A DNA stretch of 64,000 nucleotides from Lactiplantibacillus daoliensis (GTDB lineage: Bacteria; Bacillota; Bacilli; Lactobacillales; Lactobacillaceae): NCBI RefSeq assembly GCF_005405005.1, contig NZ_BJDH01000010.1:91274-155273 (forward strand). The letters run 5' to 3'. The notes below the pieces were generated by a model. The model made no database searches, was not told the origin of the DNA, and saw only the letters and a list, made by a program, of their open reading frames with translations. Made by a program: the position numbers and the translations under genes. Positions 19,075-28,623 of the stretch are shown here, piece after piece. Every line of letters starts with the position of its first letter. The stretch's first letter is position 1.

Positions 19075-20331
19075 TTACTTTACATTGGCAGACTTAAAGG
19101 CAGAATCAGCTTTCTTCAAACTCTTAGTGATATTAGTGGCATCACTCATACCCTTAGTTTGGTTAACACCAGTTTGAGTTAAGACTTGAGTCATATCGAA
19201 ACCATCTGGATAGTAGTGGTCTGGGTAGTTGACAACATCACCCTTAGCTAAATCTGCTGAAATGCCTTTAAGGGAAGCAGCATTCTGGTCGATACCCTTA
19301 ATTGCTGAGAATGAGAATTGTTCTTTATTGTAAAGTTTGGCATTCTTGTCAGTCATCATGAATTTAACAAACTTCATGGCAGCTGCTTTATTCTTAGAAT
19401 TCTTAGAAACAGCTAAAGCAACGTCAATCCCTGAAGTAACTTTGTTCTTGCTGGCATCGTTGTTAACTGGCAACTTGAACATATCTAAATCAACATCTTT
19501 TTTGCTGGTCTTAGCTTGTGGAATGACAAAGTTACCATTGATCATCATGGCTGCTTTACCTTCAGCTAAAGCCTTGGTCCCATCGTTATAAGTGGTCCCC
19601 ATGTAATCTTTTTGAGCATACTTAGAAATTTCAAGATACTTCGTCATAACTGGTTTATAAGTTGAGGCAAAGGTGGTCTTGTTATTCTTACGTTCTTTGA
19701 TCCATGAACTACCAACCATGTTCGATGAAAGTTGGTTAAAGACGCCCATGGTGGTCCAACTGTCTTGGAATGGCAATTCAAATGGCGTAATGCCTTTAGC
19801 CTTCAAGGTCTTGGCATCGGCAATTAATTCATCCCAAGTCGTTGGTGTCTTAGTAATGCCAGCCTTTTTGAATAAGGCCTTGTTATAAACAATACCAGAA
19901 GCATTGGTTGCATATGGAACCGCATCCAATTTGCCGCCTTTAGAGATTGAAGTAATCATCTTTTGGTATTGTGGCATGGTGTTCTTCGTGAATGATTCCT
20001 TGCTCATGTCAACTAAGACACCAGCTTTTTGGATTTGTTGATAGTTAACATCCCCACCAACAGCCATCACATCAGGAATTGAGTTTTTAGCCAAATCTGA
20101 CTTCAAAACTGTCCCGGCATTACTTGGTGATGATAATTGAACTTTGATATCTGGATTTTTCTTTTCAAATGATGCAATCATCTTTTTGTAAGTTGGTGCA
20201 TTTTCAGTCTTCGTTGAGAAAAATTGTAAAGTTGTTTTCTTTGAAGAGCTGCTGTTTCCACAGGCGGTTGTTACTAGTGATAAAGCAATTAAACTAGCTG
20301 AAACTGCGAGTAACTTAGTTCCTTTTTTCAT
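19075..20331 (-). CDS. malE: Maltose/maltodextrin-binding lipoprotein MalE
   Basis: The 418-residue solute-binding protein starts with a lipoprotein signal peptide ending TTAC, with the lipidated cysteine at C24, then a Ser/Lys linker and a CUT1 binding fold. It captures maltodextrins outside the cell and delivers them to MalFG. The lipobox has threonine rather than leucine at -3, which is tolerated. It is the second gene of the mal operon, 18 nt after malL. Ligand inferred from context. Confidence 0.92.
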   Translation of the reverse strand: MKKGTKLLAVSASLIALSLVTTACGNSSSSKKTTLQFFSTKTENAPTYKKMIASFEKKNPDIKVQLSSPSNAGTVLKSDLAKNSIPDVMAVGGDVNYQQIQKAGVLVDMSKESFTKNTMPQYQKMITSISKGGKLDAVPYATNASGIVYNKALFKKAGITKTPTTWDELIADAKTLKAKGITPFELPFQDSWTTMGVFNQLSSNMVGSSWIKERKNNKTTFASTYKPVMTKYLEISKYAQKDYMGTTYNDGTKALAEGKAAMMINGNFVIPQAKTSKKDVDLDMFKLPVNNDASKNKVTSGIDVALAVSKNSKNKAAAMKFVKFMMTDKNAKLYNKEQFSFSAIKGIDQNAASLKGISADLAKGDVVNYPDHYYPDGFDMTQVLTQTGVNQTKGMSDATNITKSLKKADSAFKSANVK

Positions 20332-20349
20332 GTTTATTTCCCCTTTTTT

Positions 20350-22047
20350 TTACCCGATAATCGAGCTATAAACTTTGGCTTCAAACGGACGTAGCTCACT
20401 GCCACGGTCGTCATCGTAATTACTGATTAATAAATTGCTATTACTATCTGGTGTAACTTCTGTTTGAATGATTTGATCAGTGTAATTAGCGACGACTAAT
20501 AATGACTGTTGCGCATTTGTTCGTGTGTAAGCATAAACGCTTTCATTTTGTTCAGTCCCCGGAACTTGTTCATAGCGGCCATCCGTGATGACATCTAGCG
20601 TATGACGTAAACGAATTAATTCTTTATAGAAAGCGAGTACTGAATGATCATCATTCAATTCGGCTGCAGCATTAATTTCCTTATAATTAGGATTAGCGGC
20701 CAGCCATGGTTCATGATCGCTGAACCCACCATTGGCTTCAGTCGACCACTGCATTGGTGTCCGGGCATTATCCCGTGAATGGAATCGCAAGTATGCTAGC
20801 ATCGTGTCCCCGTCAACTAGCTGCTCGTCATCGACCAATTCATGATAGGCATTGATAGATTCCAAATCACGATAATCACTTAATGAGTTGAAATTGGCGT
20901 TGGTCATCCCAAGTTCTTCACCTTCGTAAATGTATGGGGTCCCTTGCAACATATGCAAGACTAACGCCAACATCTTGGCAGAACGAACTCGGTAAGCTTC
21001 ACTGTCGTCCCCAAATCTGGAAACGGCTCGTGGTTGATCATGATTATTCCAATATAATGAGTTCCAAGCCTTACCGTAGAGACCCACTTGCCATTTAGTT
21101 AAGTTATTCTTTAAGTCAACCAAATTTGTTTTACGTGAATCCCACTTACCTAGTGCTGGATTGGTGTTTGAATCCAGTCCCATATGTTCAAATTGAAAGA
21201 CCATATTCAACTCATCATTATTCAGATTAGAATATTTCAAGGCATTTTCAATATCCACCCCAGGCGTTTCACCAACAGTAATCAAATCATGTTTTTTCAT
21301 GACCTGTTGATTCATTTCCTTGAGGTATTCATGGACATGCGGACCGTTAGAAACTAATCCCGAATTTCCATACATGGCGCCTTCAGACTTAGGACCATCT
21401 GGTAAGCCAGCTGGTTTGGAAATTAAACTAATAACATCCATTCTAAAGCCATCAACACCACGGTCAGACCACCAGTTCATCATGTCATAGACTGACTGGC
21501 GCATCTCCGAATTTTCCCAGTTTAAATCTGGCTGTTCGGGTGCAAACAAATGCAAGTAATATTGTTTCGTGGCCTCATCGTATGTCCAAGCTGGGCCGGA
21601 AAATGCTGCGCCCCAGTTGTTAGGTGCATGACCATCGACTGGATCGCGCCAGATATAATAATCACGATGCGCATTTTCGGTCGACTTTCGACTTTCAACA
21701 AACCAATTATGTTGATCCGAAGTATGATTAACAACCAAGTCCATCATAATCTTCAGCCCGAGTTGGTGTGCTTTGGCCAACAGTCTTTCAAAATCAGCCA
21801 TCGACCCTAATTCAGGATTAATTGCTTGATAATCACTAATATCATAGCCATTATCAACACCTGGTGAAGCATAAACCGGGTTTAACCAAATGACATCAAC
21901 GCCAAGATCTTTAATATAATCCAAGCGACTGGTAATCCCATTTAAATCTCCCATACCATCATGGTTACTATCTTGAAAACTACGTGGATATACTTGATAC
22001 ACAACGGACTTTTGCCACCATTGTGCCTTTGAATCCCGTTCACCCAT
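20350..22047 (-). CDS. malL: GH13 oligo-1,6-glucosidase / alpha-glucosidase heading the mal operon
   Basis: The 565-residue protein is a GH13 subfamily 31 enzyme: VYPRSFQDSNHDGMGDLNG at the N-terminus, DLVVNHTS, nucleophile in GFRMDVIS, acid/base in TVGETPG and the NNHD motif. It hydrolyses short alpha-glucosides in the cytoplasm. It is the promoter-proximal gene of the maltose operon, with GGAGGCG ahead of ATG 22047. It is a distant paralogue of the enzyme at 10833-12509. Confidence 0.9.
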   Translation of the reverse strand: MGERDSKAQWWQKSVVYQVYPRSFQDSNHDGMGDLNGITSRLDYIKDLGVDVIWLNPVYASPGVDNGYDISDYQAINPELGSMADFERLLAKAHQLGLKIMMDLVVNHTSDQHNWFVESRKSTENAHRDYYIWRDPVDGHAPNNWGAAFSGPAWTYDEATKQYYLHLFAPEQPDLNWENSEMRQSVYDMMNWWSDRGVDGFRMDVISLISKPAGLPDGPKSEGAMYGNSGLVSNGPHVHEYLKEMNQQVMKKHDLITVGETPGVDIENALKYSNLNNDELNMVFQFEHMGLDSNTNPALGKWDSRKTNLVDLKNNLTKWQVGLYGKAWNSLYWNNHDQPRAVSRFGDDSEAYRVRSAKMLALVLHMLQGTPYIYEGEELGMTNANFNSLSDYRDLESINAYHELVDDEQLVDGDTMLAYLRFHSRDNARTPMQWSTEANGGFSDHEPWLAANPNYKEINAAAELNDDHSVLAFYKELIRLRHTLDVITDGRYEQVPGTEQNESVYAYTRTNAQQSLLVVANYTDQIIQTEVTPDSNSNLLISNYDDDRGSELRPFEAKVYSSIIG

Positions 22048-22113
22048 TATTTCGCCTCCAAAAGTGATAAATACACAACCATTTAAAATGTCTATACAAT
22101 TCTTTTTAAACGT

Positions 22114-22256
22114 TTACGCAACCGTTTGCACGTTGTTGCATAGTTAAAAGGAATCGCTTACATGTCTATTATACGTAAGCGTATTCGTTTGTCAATAGAA
22201 TTAATATTCGCAATTAAATATATTTATTTTTGGATTTTACGCAATCGGTTGCGTAA
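22114..22256 (-). promoter_or_regulatory. Maltose operon promoter, two MalR-like operators and a cre
   Basis: On the minus strand -35 TTGACA (22195-22190) and -10 TATAAT (22173-22168) are 16 bp apart. Operator O1 TTACGCAATCGGTTGCGTAA (22237-22256) lies upstream of the -35. O2 (22114-22132, core ACGCAACCGTTTGC) lies downstream of the start. A cre-like TGTAAGCGATTCCT (22162-22149) sits on the start region. Flanking operators suggest looping repression by MalR plus CcpA control. Confidence 0.8.
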
Positions 22257-22267
22257 CTATACCAATC

Positions 22268-24514
22268 CTACTCCACAGACATTAATTCAAGAATCATTTC
22301 AGTAATATTAGGAACATCAATACTCGTTAAATAACTGATAAATCCAGCCCGATCTTGGGTCTGGTATTGCTGCCAAATCGTCTGCTTTAAACTAAAATCA
22401 ATTTTTGCAAATTGTAATTTCTTTTGTAGTTCCTGTTCAACGATTGCTTTCTGATCAGCAAGTTGTGGCTGAATCATTTGATAACCGTCACCTGAAACTA
22501 ACGATTCAATTCGATCATAGCTCATCCCCACTGACTGCAAAGTATATTGCCGATCAGTTGGAATAATATGTTGTGGATCGTCAACCGTAATGGTCAATTT
22601 ACCCGTCGCATCTTGCCAATCAAAGTGCGTTTTAGCAATAGCGGTCGCTGTATGTTCGACCATCTCATATTGGCCGTCGCTACCACCAAAGACTTTCAAG
22701 GCGAGCTGACTTGGCAATTTATCGGCAGGTGCCATGTAATCGACACTTAATGGGACAATACTGCCGGCTTTAACGAATACCGGATATTGAGCCAATGGCC
22801 GAAACGCGGTTACCACGCGATTACCTTGATAGCGAATGCCCGTAAACCAATCATACCAAGTTCCGGCGGGTAACCAGGTCTTCGCCTTTCCCAACTGAGC
22901 CGCATCTGCCATGGGTGTCGTAATTGGCGCAACCAGCATCGCTGACCCGAATTGATATTCATTTTTGAAATGATAAGCCGTTTCATCTTCTGGATGACCA
23001 TAGTAGAGCGGCTGAATTAAAGGTGTCCCATCCGTATGGGTTCGATAATTTTCACTGTCCAAATAAGGAATTAACTGACTCCGTAGTTGTAAGAATTTGA
23101 TCATGATCTGCTTGATATCAGACCGATAATTCCAGGGCTCTTTTCCCATAAAAATATTATTTGAGCTATGCATTCTCAAAATCGGGCTGAAGACCCCAAA
23201 TTGCAACCAACGCAAGGCTAACTCCCCATCATAGCTACCAAACATGTGACCACCAATATCATGACTCCACCAAGTGTAGCCAATATTAGAAGCAGTGGCA
23301 GTGAAGTATGGTTGAAATTGCAACGATTGCCACGAAGCTACCGTATCACCGGAAAAACCAATTGGATAACGATGACTACCTGGTCCAGCGTAACGTGACA
23401 AAATTAGCGCATCATTGTTCCGCTTGCGCTTAAGATCTTGATAGTGGGCAATATTCAATAACCAGAGTGGATCCACCTGTTTGGCACCACGCTGCCCACC
23501 TTGTTGCCAATCAATCCACCAGAAATCGACCCCTTGCTTTTCGAGAGCTGTGTGCACCATCTCAAAGTAAGCCTTCCGGAAAGCAGCATTTTGCAAATCA
23601 AAAATTGCTGGTTCTTCTTTAGCCGTATCAAGCTGTAATGCCTTCGCAACTTGCGGGTAAGTTTCTTCGTTTGGTCGAATCCCTGCTGCTGGATGAACAT
23701 TCAAGGTGATTTTATGGCCAGTAGCGTGCAACTTTGCCATCATTTTTTTCGGATTTGGAAAATAAGCTTTGTCCCAAGTATAGCCAGTCCAGCCACTACC
23801 GTACCTCGCTGGAATATCAGTTGTATGCCAATTCATATCCAAAACTGAAACGGCAATTGGAATCCGCTGTTCAGTAAACTTAGCCATTAATTTTAAATAC
23901 TCATCTTGGTGATAAGGATAGTAACGACTCCACCAGTTTCCTAGCGCAAAGCGCGGTACCATTGGCGGAAAACCAGTTAATTCGTAATACATCTTGAGCG
24001 TTTGACGAAAATCACGACCATACGTGAAGTAGTACATATCTTGTTCTGCGTGTTCGCGCCGACTAACTTGATCACCAACCAATAGAAATGACTCCGAATC
24101 ATCGATCACACCAAAGCCATCTTTGGAGATTAACCCTTCTTCTAACGGAATTGCCCCATCAGCCTTATCCAGCGTCCGAGCCGTCCCTTTGAGATTGTAC
24201 TTAACTTTTTCACCATAATGCCACCGACTGTAATGGGTTCCATAGTTGCTACGCGCATCAATAAATAAGCTGCCAGCATCAAACTTGCCGCCAACATAAT
24301 ATAAGGTGAAATTAGCCGTTCTTAAAACTAATTCATAACCAGCGACCGTCATAATTTCATAGTCAGTCGACTTTAACTGCCGATTTTGAACCAATGACGT
24401 TGTCTGATCTTCAAATTGCCCCGTCTCTGAATATTCCATCCGTAATAATCCCGCATCCAGCACTGAGAAGCGAGCTAATCCAACTGTAATGACATTCGTT
24501 TTCACAAATTTCAC
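22268..24514 (-). CDS. GH31 alpha-glucosidase
   Basis: A GH31 enzyme of about 748 residues, with nucleophile D335 in FWWIDWQQG, acid/base aspartate in GFSGDTVASW, an N-terminal sandwich and two C-terminal beta domains. It has no signal peptide. It probably releases glucose or xylose from alpha-linked oligosaccharides in the cytoplasm; its position beside the mal operon favours alpha-glucosides. The start is uncertain: GTG 24514 is chosen because homologous sequence begins there, but no strong ribosome binding site is seen. An in-frame TTG at 24550 also has none. It runs toward malL with no terminator between, so read-through into the mal operon is possible. Confidence 0.85.
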   Translation of the reverse strand: MKFVKTNVITVGLARFSVLDAGLLRMEYSETGQFEDQTTSLVQNRQLKSTDYEIMTVAGYELVLRTANFTLYYVGGKFDAGSLFIDARSNYGTHYSRWHYGEKVKYNLKGTARTLDKADGAIPLEEGLISKDGFGVIDDSESFLLVGDQVSRREHAEQDMYYFTYGRDFRQTLKMYYELTGFPPMVPRFALGNWWSRYYPYHQDEYLKLMAKFTEQRIPIAVSVLDMNWHTTDIPARYGSGWTGYTWDKAYFPNPKKMMAKLHATGHKITLNVHPAAGIRPNEETYPQVAKALQLDTAKEEPAIFDLQNAAFRKAYFEMVHTALEKQGVDFWWIDWQQGGQRGAKQVDPLWLLNIAHYQDLKRKRNNDALILSRYAGPGSHRYPIGFSGDTVASWQSLQFQPYFTATASNIGYTWWSHDIGGHMFGSYDGELALRWLQFGVFSPILRMHSSNNIFMGKEPWNYRSDIKQIMIKFLQLRSQLIPYLDSENYRTHTDGTPLIQPLYYGHPEDETAYHFKNEYQFGSAMLVAPITTPMADAAQLGKAKTWLPAGTWYDWFTGIRYQGNRVVTAFRPLAQYPVFVKAGSIVPLSVDYMAPADKLPSQLALKVFGGSDGQYEMVEHTATAIAKTHFDWQDATGKLTITVDDPQHIIPTDRQYTLQSVGMSYDRIESLVSGDGYQMIQPQLADQKAIVEQELQKKLQFAKIDFSLKQTIWQQYQTQDRAGFISYLTSIDVPNITEMILELMSVE

Positions 24515-24584
24515 CGCACTTTCTTTTTGAATATCTATACAGTACCACAAAGATAACCGCTTTCAACACACGGAATAGCTTTAT

Positions 24585-24610
24585 GTCCTTAAAATAAAAA
24601 AAGGACTTTT
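24585..24610 (+). other. Short hairpin with T-tract upstream of folT
   Basis: GTCCTT (24585-24590) pairs with AAGGAC (24601-24606), followed by TTTT. It is upstream of the likely folT -10 (TACAAT near 24640), so it may block read-through from the divergent promoter region rather than attenuate folT. Confidence 0.35.
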
Positions 24611-24678
24611 TCCACTAGCTTTAACCACTCGTTTCCAGTACAATACTAATCAAACAACCCAAAACAGGAGGCCCTACC

Positions 24679-25197
24679 ATGTCCACCCACGCATCCGTCA
24701 AATCAATCACGTTACTCGGCGTCTTAACCGCCATGCAGATTATGTTGAACAGCCTATTATCCATTCAATTTCTAACCACTAAGATTGCCTTTGCATTCGT
24801 TGTTGTCGCGATTACGGCGCGGCTTTTTTCACCACTCGTAACGGCCGGAAGCACGGCTTTAGCTTACTTTCTCGGCATGGTCCTCTTTCCAAAGTTTACG
24901 TTTTTCCCTGGTTTTATCCTAACTGCGTTCGTAACTGGTCTTGTGTTCGGGATTGCCTTTCAACAGCGCACCTCACTAACCCGTATTCTGCTAGCAAACT
25001 TCATCGTTCTCTTTATTCTGAATCTATTTCTCAACAGTCTCTGGTTACATATCATGTACCTGACACCTTGGTCAGCCTTACTGACGACTCGGTTCATTCA
25101 AGAAATCGTCTCTTACTTAGTCTATACGACCGTTCTCGTGCTACTGTTCAAAGTACCCATTATTAACCAATTGACAGCTCAGTTTAACGCCAAATAA
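24679..25197 (+). CDS. folT: ECF transporter S component, folate family
   Basis: The 172-residue protein has six hydrophobic helices. It matches the FolT pattern, including FFPGFILTAFVTGLVFG near residues 75-92, LNLFLNSLWL and TTRFIQEIV. As the substrate-binding S subunit it would bind folate and dock with shared EcfA-EcfA'-EcfT encoded elsewhere. The ECF module at 38.5-41 kb is a separate, dedicated set. It is a single-gene unit with AGGAGG ahead of ATG. No tetrahydrofolate riboswitch-like leader was recognised. Confidence 0.82.
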   Translation: MSTHASVKSITLLGVLTAMQIMLNSLLSIQFLTTKIAFAFVVVAITARLFSPLVTAGSTALAYFLGMVLFPKFTFFPGFILTAFVTGLVFGIAFQQRTSLTRILLANFIVLFILNLFLNSLWLHIMYLTPWSALLTTRFIQEIVSYLVYTTVLVLLFKVPIINQLTAQFNAK

Positions 25198-25238
25198 AAA
25201 TGATCGATTAGCCAGTGTTTGGTTAATCGATCATTTTT
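25195..25238. terminator. Bidirectional terminator between folT and the flavoprotein gene
   Basis: AAAAATGATCGATTA pairs with TAATCGATCATTTTT around a short loop (…GCCAGTGTTTGGT…); it serves both converging genes. Confidence 0.9.
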
Positions 25239-25245
25239 GTCATAC

Positions 25246-26766
25246 CTATTTAACGTATTTAGCGACTTGAGTCCCAGCTTGGCGACCAAAGATCACGATT
25301 TCTGCCACGGAATTCCCACCAATCCGGTTGTCACCGTGCAAGCCACCGGTAACTTCACCAGCGGCATAAAGGCCCGGAATCGCTTGTCCTGACTTCTTCA
25401 AGACTTCAGTTTGCGGATTGATCTTCACGCCACCCATGGTGTAATGAATCCCAGGGGCAATCTTAATTGCATAGTATTTCGGCGTATTTAACTGATTATC
25501 CATCCCGGTCGTCCGCTCAAACTGACCATCTTTTTTAGCCTTAACGTCGTCATTCCACGTCTGAACCGTCTTTTCAAGTTCGCTACTAGGAACGGTCAAC
25601 TTCTTTGCCAATTCGCTCAGTGTTGCGGCTGATTCAACCATGCCCTTCTTTTCATACTGATTAATCGCAGTGACCCGTTTCTTGACACCGCCATCGAATA
25701 AGACGTAAGCATATTGATCTGGTTGTTTATTGATCGCTGCGGAAACGACATCCCGAGTGCCCATTTCGTTCGTGAAACGATCCCCGGCTGTATTTATCAG
25801 AATACCACCTTCACCACGCACCGCTTCACCAACTAAATATGGTGGCTTTTGATAAACCGTTGGGTGAATTTGGATCTTATCCATATCAACTGTGTAGCCA
25901 CCCAAATCAGTAATCATCTTAACCCCATCACCAGTACTGCCGGCTTGATTCGTCGTCACATATTTCGACAAATCTGGGCGATACTGCTTAATCATCGCCT
26001 TGCTGGCACCAAAACCACCGGTCGTCACAATGACTGCTTTGGAACTAATCGTTTTCGTCTTATCTTGATCAAACTTCACTTTAACGCCGTCAACCTTGCC
26101 GGCTTTTTCATTAATCTTCGTGACATCCGCATTCACATAAATTGGAATCGCTTGTTTCTTCACATTTTTGAGTAAGCCACTCACCAAGTAGCCGCCGACC
26201 GCGGAACCATCGGCGGGACGATGAGTCCGTTTAACACTCATACCCCCGGTAATGGTTAAATTGGTTAATTTAATTCCCATACCATCTAGCCAATCAACCG
26301 CACTCGCGGAGTGGTCAACGAAGAAACGTAGCATCGCTTTATCGTTGGTCCCATGCCCGCCAGCTAAGGTTTCCTGATAAAACTTATCGTTCGAATCTTT
26401 AATCCCAGCCTTTTTCTGAACCTTCGTTTCCGAGGCATTCATTCCCGAAGAGGCTTTCAACGTGTTCCCACCAGCAACGGGCATCTTTTCCAAAATAACT
26501 GGTTTTAACCCTTTTTCTTTGGCTGCCAATGCCGCCGACATCCCGGCACCACCAGCACCAATAATGACCACGTCATAGTTAGACTTCAGACTTTTCATTG
26601 ATGAATACTGCGTCTTCGAAGCCCCCGAAGTGACCTCCGTCTTCTTCGATGAACTACTTTTACTGCTACTTGATTTTGTACTAGTCGAGCTGGTATTCCC
26701 ACAACCGGCTAAACTGGCGACCACCAGCGTTAAGCTGGCAACTAAGGCCAAGCCACGTGTCTTCAT
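25246..26766 (-). CDS. Lipid-anchored flavoprotein of the fumarate reductase/flavocytochrome c family
   Basis: The 506-residue protein begins with a lipoprotein signal peptide; the lipobox LAGC ends at C22. A Ser/Thr/Lys linker follows, then an FAD-binding fumarate reductase fold with VVIIGAGGAGMSAA (about 66-79). The active-site region includes GGEGG/RFTNE, HYTMGG and the C-terminal HGDNRIGGNS stretch. There is no N-terminal FMN-binding or haem domain. It is inferred to be an extracellular reductase of fumarate or a similar enoate, receiving electrons from membrane quinones or an external electron-transfer chain. ATG 26766 has GGAGGG 8 nt upstream; the in-frame TTG at 26781 overlaps that site. 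Confidence 0.85.
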   Translation of the reverse strand: MKTRGLALVASLTLVVASLAGCGNTSSTSTKSSSSKSSSSKKTEVTSGASKTQYSSMKSLKSNYDVVIIGAGGAGMSAALAAKEKGLKPVILEKMPVAGGNTLKASSGMNASETKVQKKAGIKDSNDKFYQETLAGGHGTNDKAMLRFFVDHSASAVDWLDGMGIKLTNLTITGGMSVKRTHRPADGSAVGGYLVSGLLKNVKKQAIPIYVNADVTKINEKAGKVDGVKVKFDQDKTKTISSKAVIVTTGGFGASKAMIKQYRPDLSKYVTTNQAGSTGDGVKMITDLGGYTVDMDKIQIHPTVYQKPPYLVGEAVRGEGGILINTAGDRFTNEMGTRDVVSAAINKQPDQYAYVLFDGGVKKRVTAINQYEKKGMVESAATLSELAKKLTVPSSELEKTVQTWNDDVKAKKDGQFERTTGMDNQLNTPKYYAIKIAPGIHYTMGGVKINPQTEVLKKSGQAIPGLYAAGEVTGGLHGDNRIGGNSVAEIVIFGRQAGTQVAKYVK

Positions 26767-26933
26767 AATATTTCCCTCCAAAGCGTTATTTTTTCGATAT
26801 TGTGAAGTGCTGAATTAATTGTAACATAAGTTAACTAACTAATGGAACCCCTTTCATAGGCTTAGCTGACACATCCGCGTCAAAAAAAGAGCTTTCTCAA
26901 TTTGAGTTAGATCATCTTTCACAAAATTAATTT

Positions 26934-28538
26934 TTAATTCAAGGCTGCAATCATACCCGTTAAGAAATCGGTCGCAGTACCAACAAAAGCTTGTTGCGAA
27001 ACTTTAAAAATCGGCGCTTTTTCATCAGGATTTACCGCGATAATATGTTGCGCACCAGCCATGCCAAGCACATACTGTTCAGCGCCAGAAATCCCAATAT
27101 TAATAATAACCTCTGGTGTGACCGTCATACCATCAATCCCAATCAATTGTTCAGCATTAAACGTTTCCAATTTAGTTAACGGCTGGGTCACCCCAATCGC
27201 TGCCCCAATCCATTTTGCCAATTGCTGAGCCTGCAACAATGTCGCCGGTTCCAAGGCGCCTTGGCCTAACGCAATGATCCGCTTCGCATTCTTGATTGAC
27301 CCGACATTTACAGGTACTGCCTCAGTTAAACCAAGTGTTTTAACAACTTGATGTAAATCAGTCACCTGAATCCGCTTAGCCACTGCCACTGGTTGGTCAG
27401 CCTTCAGTGGATCCCAATGATCAAGTCCCAAGGCATGCCGACCAATTTGCTGCTGCAACTGCACCGGCGTGCCAGTCGCTAACGTTAGTGCCTGGGCTTC
27501 CGCCATTAACTGCGTCAGCGGCAGCACCGTCGTGACCGCGGCACCACCTAACAACTGGGTGGCTTGTTGTGTCATCAACAAGCTATTCTGACTACTTGTC
27601 ACGGCTGCCATTGCCGCGACAGTTTCAAAATCACGTTTTTGATCAACCTGTTGCGCCGCATGCCACGTCATTAATTCACTTAGCTGTAATTTAGTGGCTA
27701 GTTTGCCCACCTGCAATTGAGCTGTCGCATCAGCATTCAACAAGGCGTCGCCGATGACACGCTGACTCGTATAGCGTTTGACTGTTGCTAAGGTGCGCTG
27801 ACCAATGCCAACACTAATAGCAGCTATCATAATATTGCCCAAAGCGGTCATATGGCGCGCAATCGTTGCACCTTGATTTTGATAGCCTAACCGTTGCTCG
27901 TCGGTCACTTCTACCTCATTTAAACGTACGGCAGCCATTGGGACGGCTGGTAAGCCTGCTAACCGAATTGGTTGTTGAATCCGCAGCCCAGTTCGATCTG
28001 CCGGAATCACAAATTGCAGCTGATTATCCTGGATAGTCTTTGCCAGCACAACATAAGCAGCAGCTTGACCGGCGTTAACGACCAAAGTTTTGTCCCCCGT
28101 CAGTGACCAGCCTGCGCCCGCTTGTTTAGAAGCACTGCACTGAATTGCCGAACGACCACCGCCATCTGGTTCAGTAACCGCAATGGCAAGCGGCGTTGTC
28201 TGTGCTGCTTGTAGCGTTTCAGCGAATTGAGCTGGTTTGCCATATAGCGTTAAGGCAGTAGTGGCCACCCAAGTACTAGCTAACATTACCGCTGCACTCA
28301 CTGAGCCTTGAGCGATCGCCGCTAATGCTAAAATCTGTTCTGAAAGACTGGCGGCCATCCCAAATGGTTTTGCCAATCCCAGTTCCGGTAACCCTTCATT
28401 GACCAATAATTGATAAGCCTCAGCACTTGTTTGCTGTCCTTGAGCCAGTTGCGCGTCAAATGGCGCTAATTTTTCCTGACTAAACTTCGTTAAATGTTGC
28501 CATAGCTCTCGTTGTTCGGCAGTTAAATTCTCATCCAT
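26934..28538 (-). CDS. Acyl-CoA dehydrogenase-like domain fused to an EtfA C-terminal domain
   Basis: The 534-residue protein joins two normally separate flavoproteins. Residues 1-375 follow the acyl-CoA dehydrogenase fold, with the FAD loop VTEPDGGGRS at 121-130 and GQRTL/QRVIG in the helical C-part. Residues 418-534 match the FAD-binding end of electron-transfer flavoprotein alpha, with GISGAEQYVLGM (482-493) and AVNPDEKAPIF (501-511). At the usual catalytic glutamate position (IYEGT motif) the sequence reads LATGT (353-357), giving T355. No glutamate is seen at the alternative helix site around 232-242. No etfB or beta-oxidation genes are nearby. The function is unknown; a flavin-linked reductase or electron bifurcation relic is possible. 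Confidence 0.85.
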   Translation of the reverse strand: MDENLTAEQRELWQHLTKFSQEKLAPFDAQLAQGQQTSAEAYQLLVNEGLPELGLAKPFGMAASLSEQILALAAIAQGSVSAAVMLASTWVATTALTLYGKPAQFAETLQAAQTTPLAIAVTEPDGGGRSAIQCSASKQAGAGWSLTGDKTLVVNAGQAAAYVVLAKTIQDNQLQFVIPADRTGLRIQQPIRLAGLPAVPMAAVRLNEVEVTDEQRLGYQNQGATIARHMTALGNIMIAAISVGIGQRTLATVKRYTSQRVIGDALLNADATAQLQVGKLATKLQLSELMTWHAAQQVDQKRDFETVAAMAAVTSSQNSLLMTQQATQLLGGAAVTTVLPLTQLMAEAQALTLATGTPVQLQQQIGRHALGLDHWDPLKADQPVAVAKRIQVTDLHQVVKTLGLTEAVPVNVGSIKNAKRIIALGQGALEPATLLQAQQLAKWIGAAIGVTQPLTKLETFNAEQLIGIDGMTVTPEVIINIGISGAEQYVLGMAGAQHIIAVNPDEKAPIFKVSQQAFVGTATDFLTGMIAALN

Positions 28539-28587
28539 CCCGCGACCTCGCTTCTTTAAGTGTTTAGCTCTAATTTACCACAACTCA

Positions 28588-28619
28588 CAAAAAAGGCAGT
28601 GACAATCGTCACCACCTTG
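28588..28619 (-). terminator. Terminator after the tetR gene
   Basis: On the minus strand AAGGTGGTGAC and GTCACTGCCTT pair around GATT with one mismatched pair, followed by TTTTTGT. Confidence 0.8.
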
Positions 28620-28623
28620 TCCG

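Noticed and set aside
24585..24678. Possible tetrahydrofolate riboswitch upstream of folT
   Set aside because: The leader from the likely -10 to the ATG is too short and shows none of the conserved THF-riboswitch helices.
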